The position numbers and the translations under genes were made by a program. Shown one piece after another: positions 11,753 to 20,603 of a stretch of DNA of 64,000 nt. Position 1 is the stretch's first letter; the number at the start of each line of letters is the position of its first letter. This DNA is from Leptothoe kymatousa TAU-MAC 1615 (GTDB lineage: Bacteria; Cyanobacteriota; Cyanobacteriia; Phormidesmidales; Phormidesmidaceae), in assembly GCF_018739865.1 (NCBI RefSeq), contig NZ_JADOER010000016.1:56923-120922 (forward strand), written 5' to 3'. The notes beneath the pieces are model-generated. The model was not told where the DNA came from. It made no database searches and was given only the letters and a program-made list of their open reading frames with translations.

Positions 11753-14287
11753 CTAACCTGGCGAAAACGATTCCTTCGGATAGGCAATGCGTTTGTGATT
11801 AAACTGTTGCCAAACTTGGACAAATACATTGGCAATCACATCCATATCTTTCCGTGTCAAACACGAATCTATTAGCTGTTTATCCTTCCAGCGCGCCCGC
11901 AAAATCTTATTTACCATGGCATAGGCTTCTTCAGCACAGGCTTCCTTATGCAACGAGCGCAGTGCCGCTTCACAGGAATCAGCTAGCATGACAATCCCAG
12001 TCTCCGGCGATTGAGGTATGGGACCGGCATAGCGAAAGTCTTCTTCTAGAATATCTCGCTCGGGATCGGCACTGATGATTGTTTGGGCCTGATGATAAAA
12101 GTAGCTAATTAACATATCCCCTTGATGTTCAGGAATAAAGGCTTGAATCGCCTTAGGTAGACGATGTTTTTTAGCCATCACCAAGCCTTCAGTCACGTGC
12201 TTTTTAATAATGTCGGCACTCACCCAGGGATCATTAATCAAGTCATGTTTATTGGGACCTCCCATTTGATTTTCAATAAATCCTAGGGGGTCGTGCATCT
12301 TACCAATGTCGTGGTACAGGGTACCAGCACGCACGAGCTCAACATTATGTCCTAGAGTGCGAGCGGCGGCTTCTGCCAGGTTCGCCACAAACATGGTGTG
12401 CTGAAAGGTGCCTGGGGCATCTGCGGCCAACCGCTTAAGCAAGGGTCGGTTCGGATTCGACAGTTCCGCTAACCGAATCGGCGTAATCACGTCAAAAAAT
12501 GATTCTAGGTAAGGACTCACCCCCAGAGCGACGATACTCCAGGCAATCCCATATACCCCAAACAGAGCTGAATCTCGTAGAACGGTATACCAAACAGAGG
12601 AAGCTACGCTGTTAAACATCAGCGTAAGCACCAAATGCAGCAAGCCTTGGGTTAAACCGACCACGCCGCCCAACAGGGCAAATTCTTCGCGCGATCGCAA
12701 ACGCGGTGCAATCCAAGCTCCCACTGATGCAGCACAGGCTGCAGCAAACAGCGGCAACACAGCCACCGAGCCACCAATGGGCAACAAAATCACCAGCAAG
12801 GCAATGATCACCGCCGCTAAAATATAGCCATAAAAACTCCCTAGCAAAAGCCCCACCGCAGGTAAGCCTAACCCCGGAATCTTCAGGGCCATCAGAGCCG
12901 CCACACTAAAAATCAAACACAGTACTAATAAATGATCTCGCTGACGCAATCCCCCCTTCTGCCAGTGATCAAGCCACAGTAATACACCGATACCCGCACT
13001 CACCAATGTGCCAAAGCCAATAAAACCGAGCCAATTAAATCGGCGCTGCGTCAAATTAAAATGATCTAAGAGAACGAAATCCCCCTGAGTAATGGCCTCT
13101 CCCTTATTCACAATGGGTGCCCCTTGCTCAATGGAAACCGTTACCGTTTTCACTTCATTTTCGACCTGCTCTGCTCGCAGGCGGGTTTGCTCAAAATCTT
13201 CAACTAAATTTGGACGCAAGACAGAGCTGATAATCTTAGAAGCAATTTCTTTCGCCGCGGTTTCTTGCTCCAGCAAATCATCACGATTCAACCCCAAGGG
13301 GACATCTAAAATCAACGTGCCTTGCAATTGGGAGTCAATGGCTTGCTGCCACAAATTGGGGGGCATGCCTTCATGAATTCCCTGACTCAGCATGCGGTCC
13401 AGCACCAAGCGGCTTGTGGATTGCACAGATTGCCAGTCCGCATCACTTAATTCCAGCAGCTTTACATCCAAAGGCTGTAGCCCATCACGGGTGGTTAAGT
13501 TGGCCAGCTCTGGTTTGACCTTGTTATACTGCTGACGTTTGGCTTCAATTTGGCTGCGCAGTGACGCCATAGACTGCGACGATGGCCGCTCCCGAAAACG
13601 CAACAGTTCCCCAATCGCAATCAACTGATTAGCATCCAAATTATTTAGACGCATTTGTAGCTTGCCGCTAGACCCTTTCGCCAGCAAAGCGTTCGTTAAT
13701 TGAGGCATCTGGGCCAACGACCAAACCTCTTCCCAGTCATCGGTTGGCATCTGACGCAGATATCGCTGGGTTCGACTCGATAGCTGACCTGTAGAAATAT
13801 AAGGAATATTGCCCGCTTTTTGGCGGAGAATACTGCCTTGAGCCAAAATACTATTGGCATCTTCCAAAATCGCTTTGCTAATGGCAGGATCAATTTGCAA
13901 TATCACAATTGAACCACTGCGGGCAGCCTGACGATTTTCCTCCGTGGTGATCATGTCAGGCAACGTTGCATTGTAGGGCGCCGTAAAACTATCCGCAGCT
14001 ATACTCCCTACGGTTAAAGCTGGCTGATTGTAAAAGCGCTGCCCTAAAATTGCTGTCAGGAGCAAAACCGTTAGACAAATTGCAATCCGGGTTTGATTAA
14101 ACGGCGTCTTTTTCGCAACGCCATATCGCCCACTGGACTGGTTACTTGACCGAGTCGATTGACGAATGGAAGTATTAGACCTTTGGCGCAGCGACTTAGA
14201 AAAGATTGGTAACTGCGATTTAAACCAACTAACCCAACTACGCAAACGCTGCCAAATTGCTTTGACCATGAATGTCACCAACTGCAT
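11753..14287 (-). CDS. 7TM-HD family (PgpH-like) HD phosphohydrolase, putative c-di-AMP phosphodiesterase
   Basis: N-terminal TM plus extracellular region, multi-TM core, C-terminal HD domain: APGTFQHTMFVANLAEAAA, GTLYHDIGKMHDP, IPEHQGDMLISYFYHQA, MLADSCEAALRSL. Confidence 0.88.
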   Translation of the reverse strand: MQLVTFMVKAIWQRLRSWVSWFKSQLPIFSKSLRQRSNTSIRQSTRSSNQSSGRYGVAKKTPFNQTRIAICLTVLLLTAILGQRFYNQPALTVGSIAADSFTAPYNATLPDMITTEENRQAARSGSIVILQIDPAISKAILEDANSILAQGSILRQKAGNIPYISTGQLSSRTQRYLRQMPTDDWEEVWSLAQMPQLTNALLAKGSSGKLQMRLNNLDANQLIAIGELLRFRERPSSQSMASLRSQIEAKRQQYNKVKPELANLTTRDGLQPLDVKLLELSDADWQSVQSTSRLVLDRMLSQGIHEGMPPNLWQQAIDSQLQGTLILDVPLGLNRDDLLEQETAAKEIASKIISSVLRPNLVEDFEQTRLRAEQVENEVKTVTVSIEQGAPIVNKGEAITQGDFVLLDHFNLTQRRFNWLGFIGFGTLVSAGIGVLLWLDHWQKGGLRQRDHLLVLCLIFSVAALMALKIPGLGLPAVGLLLGSFYGYILAAVIIALLVILLPIGGSVAVLPLFAAACAASVGAWIAPRLRSREEFALLGGVVGLTQGLLHLVLTLMFNSVASSVWYTVLRDSALFGVYGIAWSIVALGVSPYLESFFDVITPIRLAELSNPNRPLLKRLAADAPGTFQHTMFVANLAEAAARTLGHNVELVRAGTLYHDIGKMHDPLGFIENQMGGPNKHDLINDPWVSADIIKKHVTEGLVMAKKHRLPKAIQAFIPEHQGDMLISYFYHQAQTIISADPERDILEEDFRYAGPIPQSPETGIVMLADSCEAALRSLHKEACAEEAYAMVNKILRARWKDKQLIDSCLTRKDMDVIANVFVQVWQQFNHKRIAYPKESFSPG

Positions 14288-14726
14288 GAAAGGCCTTAAT
14301 CACCAAGGTTGCCGTTGTTGAGATCAACCGAAACATAACGCGTAAGTCCAGCAGATGATTAGCATTAGAAACCTGGCTGAGGCTAGAGGGAGACATTGTA
14401 TTGCCTCCGTGAATACCCTGGATGTCGTAGACAATTGAAAATCAACGTCCGAGGTTACTAGGGCTAATTGACTGGAAGGTTGGCCGTATCGTTAGACTAC
14501 TGGCAGATGAGTACTCAAAAATGAATCTGATGTCAAAAATGAACCTTCGGTAGTTAGAGTACAAAATCGCTACACCATACGACTGTAAATTCAATACGGA
14601 GAAAAGATACAACCACCGTGCAAACTTATCCCATAGGTAACCTCAATAGGTAAAACAGTATTTTCAGATGCAGAGTGTAATTAACCCTTATTATAGCCAG
14701 CTACTTTTAAGTAATCTGTCTGCAGC

Positions 14727-15647
14727 CTAGAAATCTAGGGCAAATGCCCCAAAACAGTCAGCGTTATTGGCAACCCCCGCCCAGGCTCGATATAAGTTAT
14801 CAGCTTCAGCAACCAAGTTCTGCATCGTATGAGAGGGCAAGGCCAACAGCCATGGATGCGGCAGCACCTGTGGGCCGCCCCAAGCCCCAAGCAAAGCACC
14901 CACTAGTGAAGGTGTCAGCGGCGTTAAGGGTTGCGTGGATAATGCCAAAGCTAAATTTTCTCGATAGCGCAAACAGTGCTGAGCGGCTAACATCACAGAC
15001 GACAAAGGGCCACTCTGCAACGAATTGTCGCCATTATCCATACTGGGCAATGGATCGCATAAATAGGCAAGCAATTGAGACATCTGCTGATTGATGAGTT
15101 CGGCAGGATAGGTAGCACATTGCTGCTGAAGATATTCATAGAGCCGACTATTGGCCCTAGAAACGTCAGGCGAAGATTGCATAAACCACTCCAAACAATC
15201 GCCCAATATATATAGTGCTTGGATGCTATGTAAGGCATCTGACGTTAGGGCATCGTCCGTGACCTGTTGATAAACCGCCGCTATCGCCTGATGGCGCTGT
15301 TGATGATTATCGTGGCTAGATAGAAGCCAGCGTAGGACTGACCCAAATTCTTTATTCCACCCTTGTGAAACCATCGCAGTGGTTAGCTGGGCTACGCCAC
15401 AACGCACAGGATAGTGAGCTGATGGAGCAATGCCCCCCTGTGCTTCGGCAGCTTGCTGACAAGGATTGGGTTGCGGATGTGGGGGATGATTGGATCGTTC
15501 AAGCTGATTGGATACCTGATTTAGAGCGATCGCAACATTCTGAGGATCAGTAAAATCAGGATTACGATTGGCCAGATGAGCGCCTAAGAGGCTACCCAAA
15601 AACTTGTCTGCTGTGGAAAGCATCAGCATGATTGAACGGGTTTTCAA
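14727..15647 (-). CDS. ADP-ribosylglycohydrolase-fold-like protein (divergent)
   Basis: FLGSLLGAHLANR near the N-terminus and PSLVGALLGAWGG...W near the C-terminus resemble the ARH family; canonical metal-ligand motifs not obvious. Confidence 0.45.
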   Translation of the reverse strand: MKTRSIMLMLSTADKFLGSLLGAHLANRNPDFTDPQNVAIALNQVSNQLERSNHPPHPQPNPCQQAAEAQGGIAPSAHYPVRCGVAQLTTAMVSQGWNKEFGSVLRWLLSSHDNHQQRHQAIAAVYQQVTDDALTSDALHSIQALYILGDCLEWFMQSSPDVSRANSRLYEYLQQQCATYPAELINQQMSQLLAYLCDPLPSMDNGDNSLQSGPLSSVMLAAQHCLRYRENLALALSTQPLTPLTPSLVGALLGAWGGPQVLPHPWLLALPSHTMQNLVAEADNLYRAWAGVANNADCFGAFALDF

Positions 15648-15789
15648 TATCAGCGGTCATAAACTTACATTGATAATGGCTACAAATATCAATTTATATG
15701 GACGCATCAGACAGGCTGTGCCATCTTTATGATTGACTTTGGTGAGATTTAAATGTGCTCACACAACGTACATATGGTGACTTGATCAC

Positions 15790-16437
15790 ATGAAACATTG
15801 GGGCTTGTATAGGATTGCGATCGCAACATTAATAGCGGCTATGGGACTCCCAGGGCTACAGCAACATGCTGTAGCGTTATCCCTCAAACAAACCCAAGCC
15901 GTCAATTCAGAAGACAAACTACAGACAACCTTGCGACCGGGTGCTGTAGGCTCTAGCGTCAAAGACATACAAGCCATACTGTCCCTAATGGGCTACTACA
16001 CTGGGCCCATAAATGGCACCTATGATCAATCGACGATAGCAGCCGTGCAACAATTGCAAACCGAAATAGGCCTCACGGCCGATGGCATCGTTGGCCCCGT
16101 CACATGGCAACGGATTTTACCGAGTCCGACTATCTTAAATCAACCGATTCAACCAGCTACCCAACCAGAAACCGAAAATACGGCTGAACCAGCACCCAAT
16201 ATAGAGACCACGCCGATCGAAACAGCCGGCAACCCACCAATGCTTCGACTGGAAGACAGGGGCACAGATGTTCAGCGCCTACAAAATAAGCTAAAAGGAC
16301 TTAACTTCTACTCTGGCCCAATAGATGGCGTTTTTGGGGAACAGACAGAAGCAGCAGTTGCCGATTTTCAGCGACAATTTGGGTTAGAAGTGGATGGCAT
16401 TGTGGGCGCAGCAACCTGGCAAAGACTACTGCAATAA
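15790..16437 (+). CDS. Secreted protein with two peptidoglycan-binding (PG_binding_1) domains
   Basis: Signal-like N-terminus; two repeats: GSSVKDIQAILSLMGYYTGPINGTYDQSTIAAVQQLQTEIGLTADGIVGPVTWQ and GTDVQRLQNKLKGLNFYSGPIDGVFGEQTEAAVADFQRQFGLEVDGIVGAATWQ. Confidence 0.9.
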   Translation: MKHWGLYRIAIATLIAAMGLPGLQQHAVALSLKQTQAVNSEDKLQTTLRPGAVGSSVKDIQAILSLMGYYTGPINGTYDQSTIAAVQQLQTEIGLTADGIVGPVTWQRILPSPTILNQPIQPATQPETENTAEPAPNIETTPIETAGNPPMLRLEDRGTDVQRLQNKLKGLNFYSGPIDGVFGEQTEAAVADFQRQFGLEVDGIVGAATWQRLLQ

Positions 16438-16524
16438 GCAAAGGAAATGTCCAATGAAATTGCAAACCTCGTACCCTACCCAAAGGAATCGAGGGCAGCA
16501 TCTAAGCAAACATTGACGCCACCA

Positions 16525-16824
16525 CTAGTCATCAAGCAATAAGGTAGCCATATCGACAGACATCAACCCAGACTCAGTCGACGCAATATCGTCTAACACT
16601 AGAAACTCTGAAAAATTTTGATCCTGGAATAAGAGCTCACTTTGATGAACGTAGAACATATAATCACTCATCAAAAAGTAGACACCTACCATAGCAGCGG
16701 CGGCCGAGGCCACCAGAAACCCTGCAAGCATTAAAGAAAATTCTTGGCTAGCAAGAGCCCTATCCATAAGACGAAGGGCCCAGACAACTAAACCAGTTAC
16801 GATGGCTATAATTAGGAGCGTCAT
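16525..16824 (-). CDS. Hypothetical membrane protein (2 predicted TM)
   Basis: 99-aa ORF with two hydrophobic segments and an acidic C-terminus. Confidence 0.55.
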   Translation of the reverse strand: MTLLIIAIVTGLVVWALRLMDRALASQEFSLMLAGFLVASAAAAMVGVYFLMSDYMFYVHQSELLFQDQNFSEFLVLDDIASTESGLMSVDMATLLLDD

Positions 16825-16990
16825 CGATAGATTAAAAGGTAGGCCTTAATATATTGCGACTATACTTTTACATATTGTAACAGCGCTCTCATGAAAGCGC
16901 TTGTTATTTGGAAATATTTTATAGCGGGTGAATTATGGAATGCCCTGCACCGTCTGAAATCCGACAATGAAACGTATCATTGCCCTAAAA

Positions 16991-17752
16991 TCAAGGCCTA
17001 ATGGGAATATGATGCTGGGTGAGATGGGCTTTAATTTCTGCAACTGTTAGTTGCCCATAGTGCAGCAATGATGCTAATAAGGCTGCTTCTGCTTGACCAT
17101 CCGTCAAAGCCTCACGAATATGATCGCAGGTGCCCGCACCTCCCGATGCAATCACAGGAACATCCACAGCCCCAGCGATGGCTCGAGTCAGTTGTAGGTC
17201 ATATCCCGCTTGAGTCCCATCCGCATCCATGCTTGTGATCAGTAACTCCCCTGCACCACGAGCAACGACATCTTTAGCCCACGTCACCGCATCTAAGCCG
17301 GTATTTTCACGACCGCCGCGGACAAATACATCCCATCCAGATTCATCAGCGCGCCGCTTAGCATCAATTGCCACCACAATGCATTGACTGCCAAACCGAG
17401 AGCTTGCAGATTGAATAAATTCAGGGTTACGCACCGCGCCTGAATTGATGCTCACCTTATCGGCCCCAGCCCGCAGCAACTGCTTGATTGTGTCTAGGGA
17501 ATTCACACCACCACCAACAGTCAGTGGAATAAAGACTTGCTCTGCTGTGCGATACACCACATCAAAAATGATATTGCGGTCTTCGTGAGTGGCAGTGATA
17601 TCTAAAAATACAAGTTCATCGGCACCTGCCTCGTTATAGGCCTGGGCCAGTTCTACTGGATCCCCAGCATCCTTGAGCTCTACAAAATTCACCCCTTTTA
17701 CAACACGACCCGCTTTAACATCCAAACAGGGCAAAATTCGCTTAGCCAACAT
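16991..17752 (-). CDS. hisF: Imidazole glycerol phosphate synthase cyclase subunit
   Basis: [79 protein letters not shown]. Confidence 0.97.
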   Translation of the reverse strand: MLAKRILPCLDVKAGRVVKGVNFVELKDAGDPVELAQAYNEAGADELVFLDITATHEDRNIIFDVVYRTAEQVFIPLTVGGGVNSLDTIKQLLRAGADKVSINSGAVRNPEFIQSASSRFGSQCIVVAIDAKRRADESGWDVFVRGGRENTGLDAVTWAKDVVARGAGELLITSMDADGTQAGYDLQLTRAIAGAVDVPVIASGGAGTCDHIREALTDGQAEAALLASLLHYGQLTVAEIKAHLTQHHIPIRP

Positions 17753-17908
17753 GGGGGGATTTCTTTATAGGAGGAGGGATGACTGACATAGTGCCAGCAA
17801 TAGTTTTGCAGGATAGCTTACAAAGGGCAAGACACTGATAAACTGAGGGTTAGTTTTAATTCTTAAATATTCGTCAAGCTTAATATTCGGAGAGGAGGGT
17901 CTTAGAGC

Positions 17909-18109
17909 ATGGCTTTGGATATCGGACAAAAGGTGAAGGTGGTAAGAGTCAAGGATCGGGTGTCTGATAGTGTTGCCAAGCGTCTAGGACAGCAAGGCAC
18001 CGTTACGCAGTTCAAGATGGTAGACGGCAGCGGTGTTGGTGTTGTTGTAGAATTTCCAGATCAATTCTCTAGCTGGTTTTTTGAAGATGAGCTCAAGGTA
18101 ACTGCATAG
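17909..18109 (+). CDS. DUF2862-type small cyanobacterial protein (SH3-barrel-like)
   Basis: 66-aa MALDIGQKVKVVRVKDRVSDSVAKRLGQQGTVTQFKMVDGSGVGVVVEFPDQFSSWFFEDELKVTA; upstream ggagagg RBS-like sequence. Confidence 0.7.
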   Translation: MALDIGQKVKVVRVKDRVSDSVAKRLGQQGTVTQFKMVDGSGVGVVVEFPDQFSSWFFEDELKVTA

Positions 18110-18222
18110 TTACGAGTTCAATCTGTTCAATCATTTGATATGGTTTGGGGCACCTCATCTGGGTGCCCTTTGTTTAGATAGATGTTCGTCATAGACGGCA
18201 CATAAGTTTTTAAGAGTGACTG

Positions 18223-19311
18223 ATGGCGTTGATTCTTACATTCCTTGGCAAGGGGGGCAGTGGACGCTCTACCTGCGCGATCGCAACGGCTAAAAAGCTA
18301 GCGAACCAGGGGCAGCGAGTACTTTTAGTGACAGAGGATGCCGGTCCTGGCTTTGGCCTCCTGTTGGGCAATGAGCTATCCAATACGCCAACAGCCATCG
18401 ACGCAAATCTATGGGCGATGCAGCTGCAGTTCACACAACTGTTAGAGCAAAACTGGGACCAGCTGAAGCAATTTGAAGCCCAATATCTTAGGGACCCATT
18501 TTTTAAAGATATGTATGGCCAAGAGCTGAGTGTATTACCCGGCATGGACCAAGCTCTTACCCTAAATGCCTTGAGAGAATTTGATGCCAGCGGTGACTAT
18601 GATGTGATTGTGCATGATGGCCCCGGCGATCAGGCTAGCTTACGGATGTGGGGCATGCCAGCCGGCATTGACTGGTATTTTCGCCGGTTTAAACAAGTCT
18701 TCCAATCGTCACAGTTTTCCAAGGCAATCATGCCGTTCGTCCAACCGGTGGCGGGAGCTATTTTAAGCGGTGGTCTATCCGGAGATATGTTTGACCATCC
18801 TGAAATAAAGCAAAGTACAAATGTCATTACCCAAGGAATTGCCGCTGTTAAAGAACCCATGAGGGTTAGGGCTTATTTGGTGACCAACGACGATACTATT
18901 GCGATCGCTACCGCGCGTTACCTTTGGGGTGCTGCCCAGCAAATTGAAATGACGGTCGCCGGCGTCCTCTTCAATCGAGGCACCAATCCCCCCGCAGAAT
19001 TTGAACCGTTACCCATATATAACCTGCCAACGGCAGAGGGTTGGACATCTCTGGTGGAGGCCATGCCCGCCGACTACATGGCGACACCCTCAGCACCAGC
19101 CCCAGTTGATGTGGACGTCAGCACTGGCACCGTGCGCTTGTTTTTACCCAGTTTTGACAAAAAACAAATCCAGCTCACCCAATATGGCCCAGAGGTTACC
19201 ATCGAAGCTGGCGACCAACGTCGCAATTTAACACTACCTGCACCCCTAAAAGGGCGTTCAGTCACGGGTGCCAAATTTCAATCAGGGTATTTGATCCTGT
19301 CCTTCAATTAG
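18223..19311 (+). CDS. ArsA/Get3-like ATPase
   Basis: MALILTFLGKGGSGRSTCAIATAKKLANQGQRVLLVTEDAGPGFGLLLG; C-terminal beta-rich domain ending SVTGAKFQSGYLILSF. Confidence 0.85.
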   Translation: MALILTFLGKGGSGRSTCAIATAKKLANQGQRVLLVTEDAGPGFGLLLGNELSNTPTAIDANLWAMQLQFTQLLEQNWDQLKQFEAQYLRDPFFKDMYGQELSVLPGMDQALTLNALREFDASGDYDVIVHDGPGDQASLRMWGMPAGIDWYFRRFKQVFQSSQFSKAIMPFVQPVAGAILSGGLSGDMFDHPEIKQSTNVITQGIAAVKEPMRVRAYLVTNDDTIAIATARYLWGAAQQIEMTVAGVLFNRGTNPPAEFEPLPIYNLPTAEGWTSLVEAMPADYMATPSAPAPVDVDVSTGTVRLFLPSFDKKQIQLTQYGPEVTIEAGDQRRNLTLPAPLKGRSVTGAKFQSGYLILSFN

Positions 19312-19434
19312 GATTCGTCACCTTACGATTCAGAATTATGATCTGATCTGAAAAACCATAATGCAGCTTTTACCAAGCGTTTCATTCTCGCAGGCAACAG
19401 AACATTTTCGTCAGCTACCCTACTGTTCAAATTC

Positions 19435-20448
19435 ATGACTGCCAATCCCGAGCCAGTTAAACCTAACCCCACCGATACCCAGGGTCAATCGGAGGGCTCT
19501 AAAGCACGCCAACTGCTAGGCATGAAAGGGGCTGCCGATGGCGAAACATCCATCTGGAAAATTCGCCTCCAGCTGATGAAGCCCATCACCTGGATTCCTC
19601 TCATATGGGGAGTTCTGTGTGGTGCCGCATCATCTGGACACTTTGAATGGACTCTAGAACATGTCATGGCGTCCTTAGCCTGCATGCTAATGGCGGGGCC
19701 GCTGCTCACAGGCTATACCCAAACCATTAATGATTACTACGATCGAGAACTCGATGCCATTAATGAGCCCTATCGACCGATTCCATCTGGCGCTATCAGT
19801 CTAGGCCAGGTGCAGGTACAGATTTGGGTGCTACTCCTCGGTGGGATTGCCGTCTCCTACGGTCTCGATCAGTGGGCCAACCACGCTTTCCCCATACTGA
19901 CTGCCCTAGCTCTAGGCGGCTCATTTGTTTCCTATATCTATTCCGCACCTCCGTTGAAACTGAAACAAAATGGATGGCTCGGAAATTATGCCTTGGGTGC
20001 CAGCTACATTGCCCTACCTTGGTGGGCGGGTCATGCCCTGTTTGGCGAACTGAATGCAACGGTTATTTTCCTCACCCTGCTCTACAGCATGGCGGGGTTA
20101 GGCATTGCAGTTGTGAATGACTTCAAGAGTGTTGAAGGGGATAAGGCCTTGGGCCTGAAATCGTTGCCCGTGATGTTTGGCATTGGTACCGCAGCCTGGA
20201 TTTGCGTATTAATGATTGACATTTTTCAGGCTGGTATGGCTGGTTATTTGATCGCCATACACAAAAATATCTACGCTGTTCTGCTGATCCTGATGATCAT
20301 TCCACAAATTACATTTCAAGACATGTACTTTTTACGTGACCCATTAGCTAACGACGTCAAGTATCAGGCAAGTGCCCAGCCATTTTTGGTTCTGGGTATG
20401 TTGATCTTGGGTCTGGCCCTGGGACATACCGAGTATTTGGTGGGTTAG
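19435..20448 (+). CDS. chlG: Chlorophyll synthase (UbiA prenyltransferase family)
   Basis: NDYYDRELDAINEPYRPIPSGAIS and NDFKSVEGDKALGLKSLPVMFG, diagnostic for ChlG. Confidence 0.96.
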   Translation: MTANPEPVKPNPTDTQGQSEGSKARQLLGMKGAADGETSIWKIRLQLMKPITWIPLIWGVLCGAASSGHFEWTLEHVMASLACMLMAGPLLTGYTQTINDYYDRELDAINEPYRPIPSGAISLGQVQVQIWVLLLGGIAVSYGLDQWANHAFPILTALALGGSFVSYIYSAPPLKLKQNGWLGNYALGASYIALPWWAGHALFGELNATVIFLTLLYSMAGLGIAVVNDFKSVEGDKALGLKSLPVMFGIGTAAWICVLMIDIFQAGMAGYLIAIHKNIYAVLLILMIIPQITFQDMYFLRDPLANDVKYQASAQPFLVLGMLILGLALGHTEYLVG

Positions 20449-20603
20449 GGCAGATTCTGCTAGCCTTTTTTAAGGCATACCAGGATATGTAAAGCCTGAC
20501 GTTGGACAACATTAGGTGCAGGTGCTGAGCAACAAAGCAAATTAATGCGTGCTGATTAAGTCAACCATTTCAAGAAAAATGGGTTAGATAGGGTTTCTTT
20601 AAC

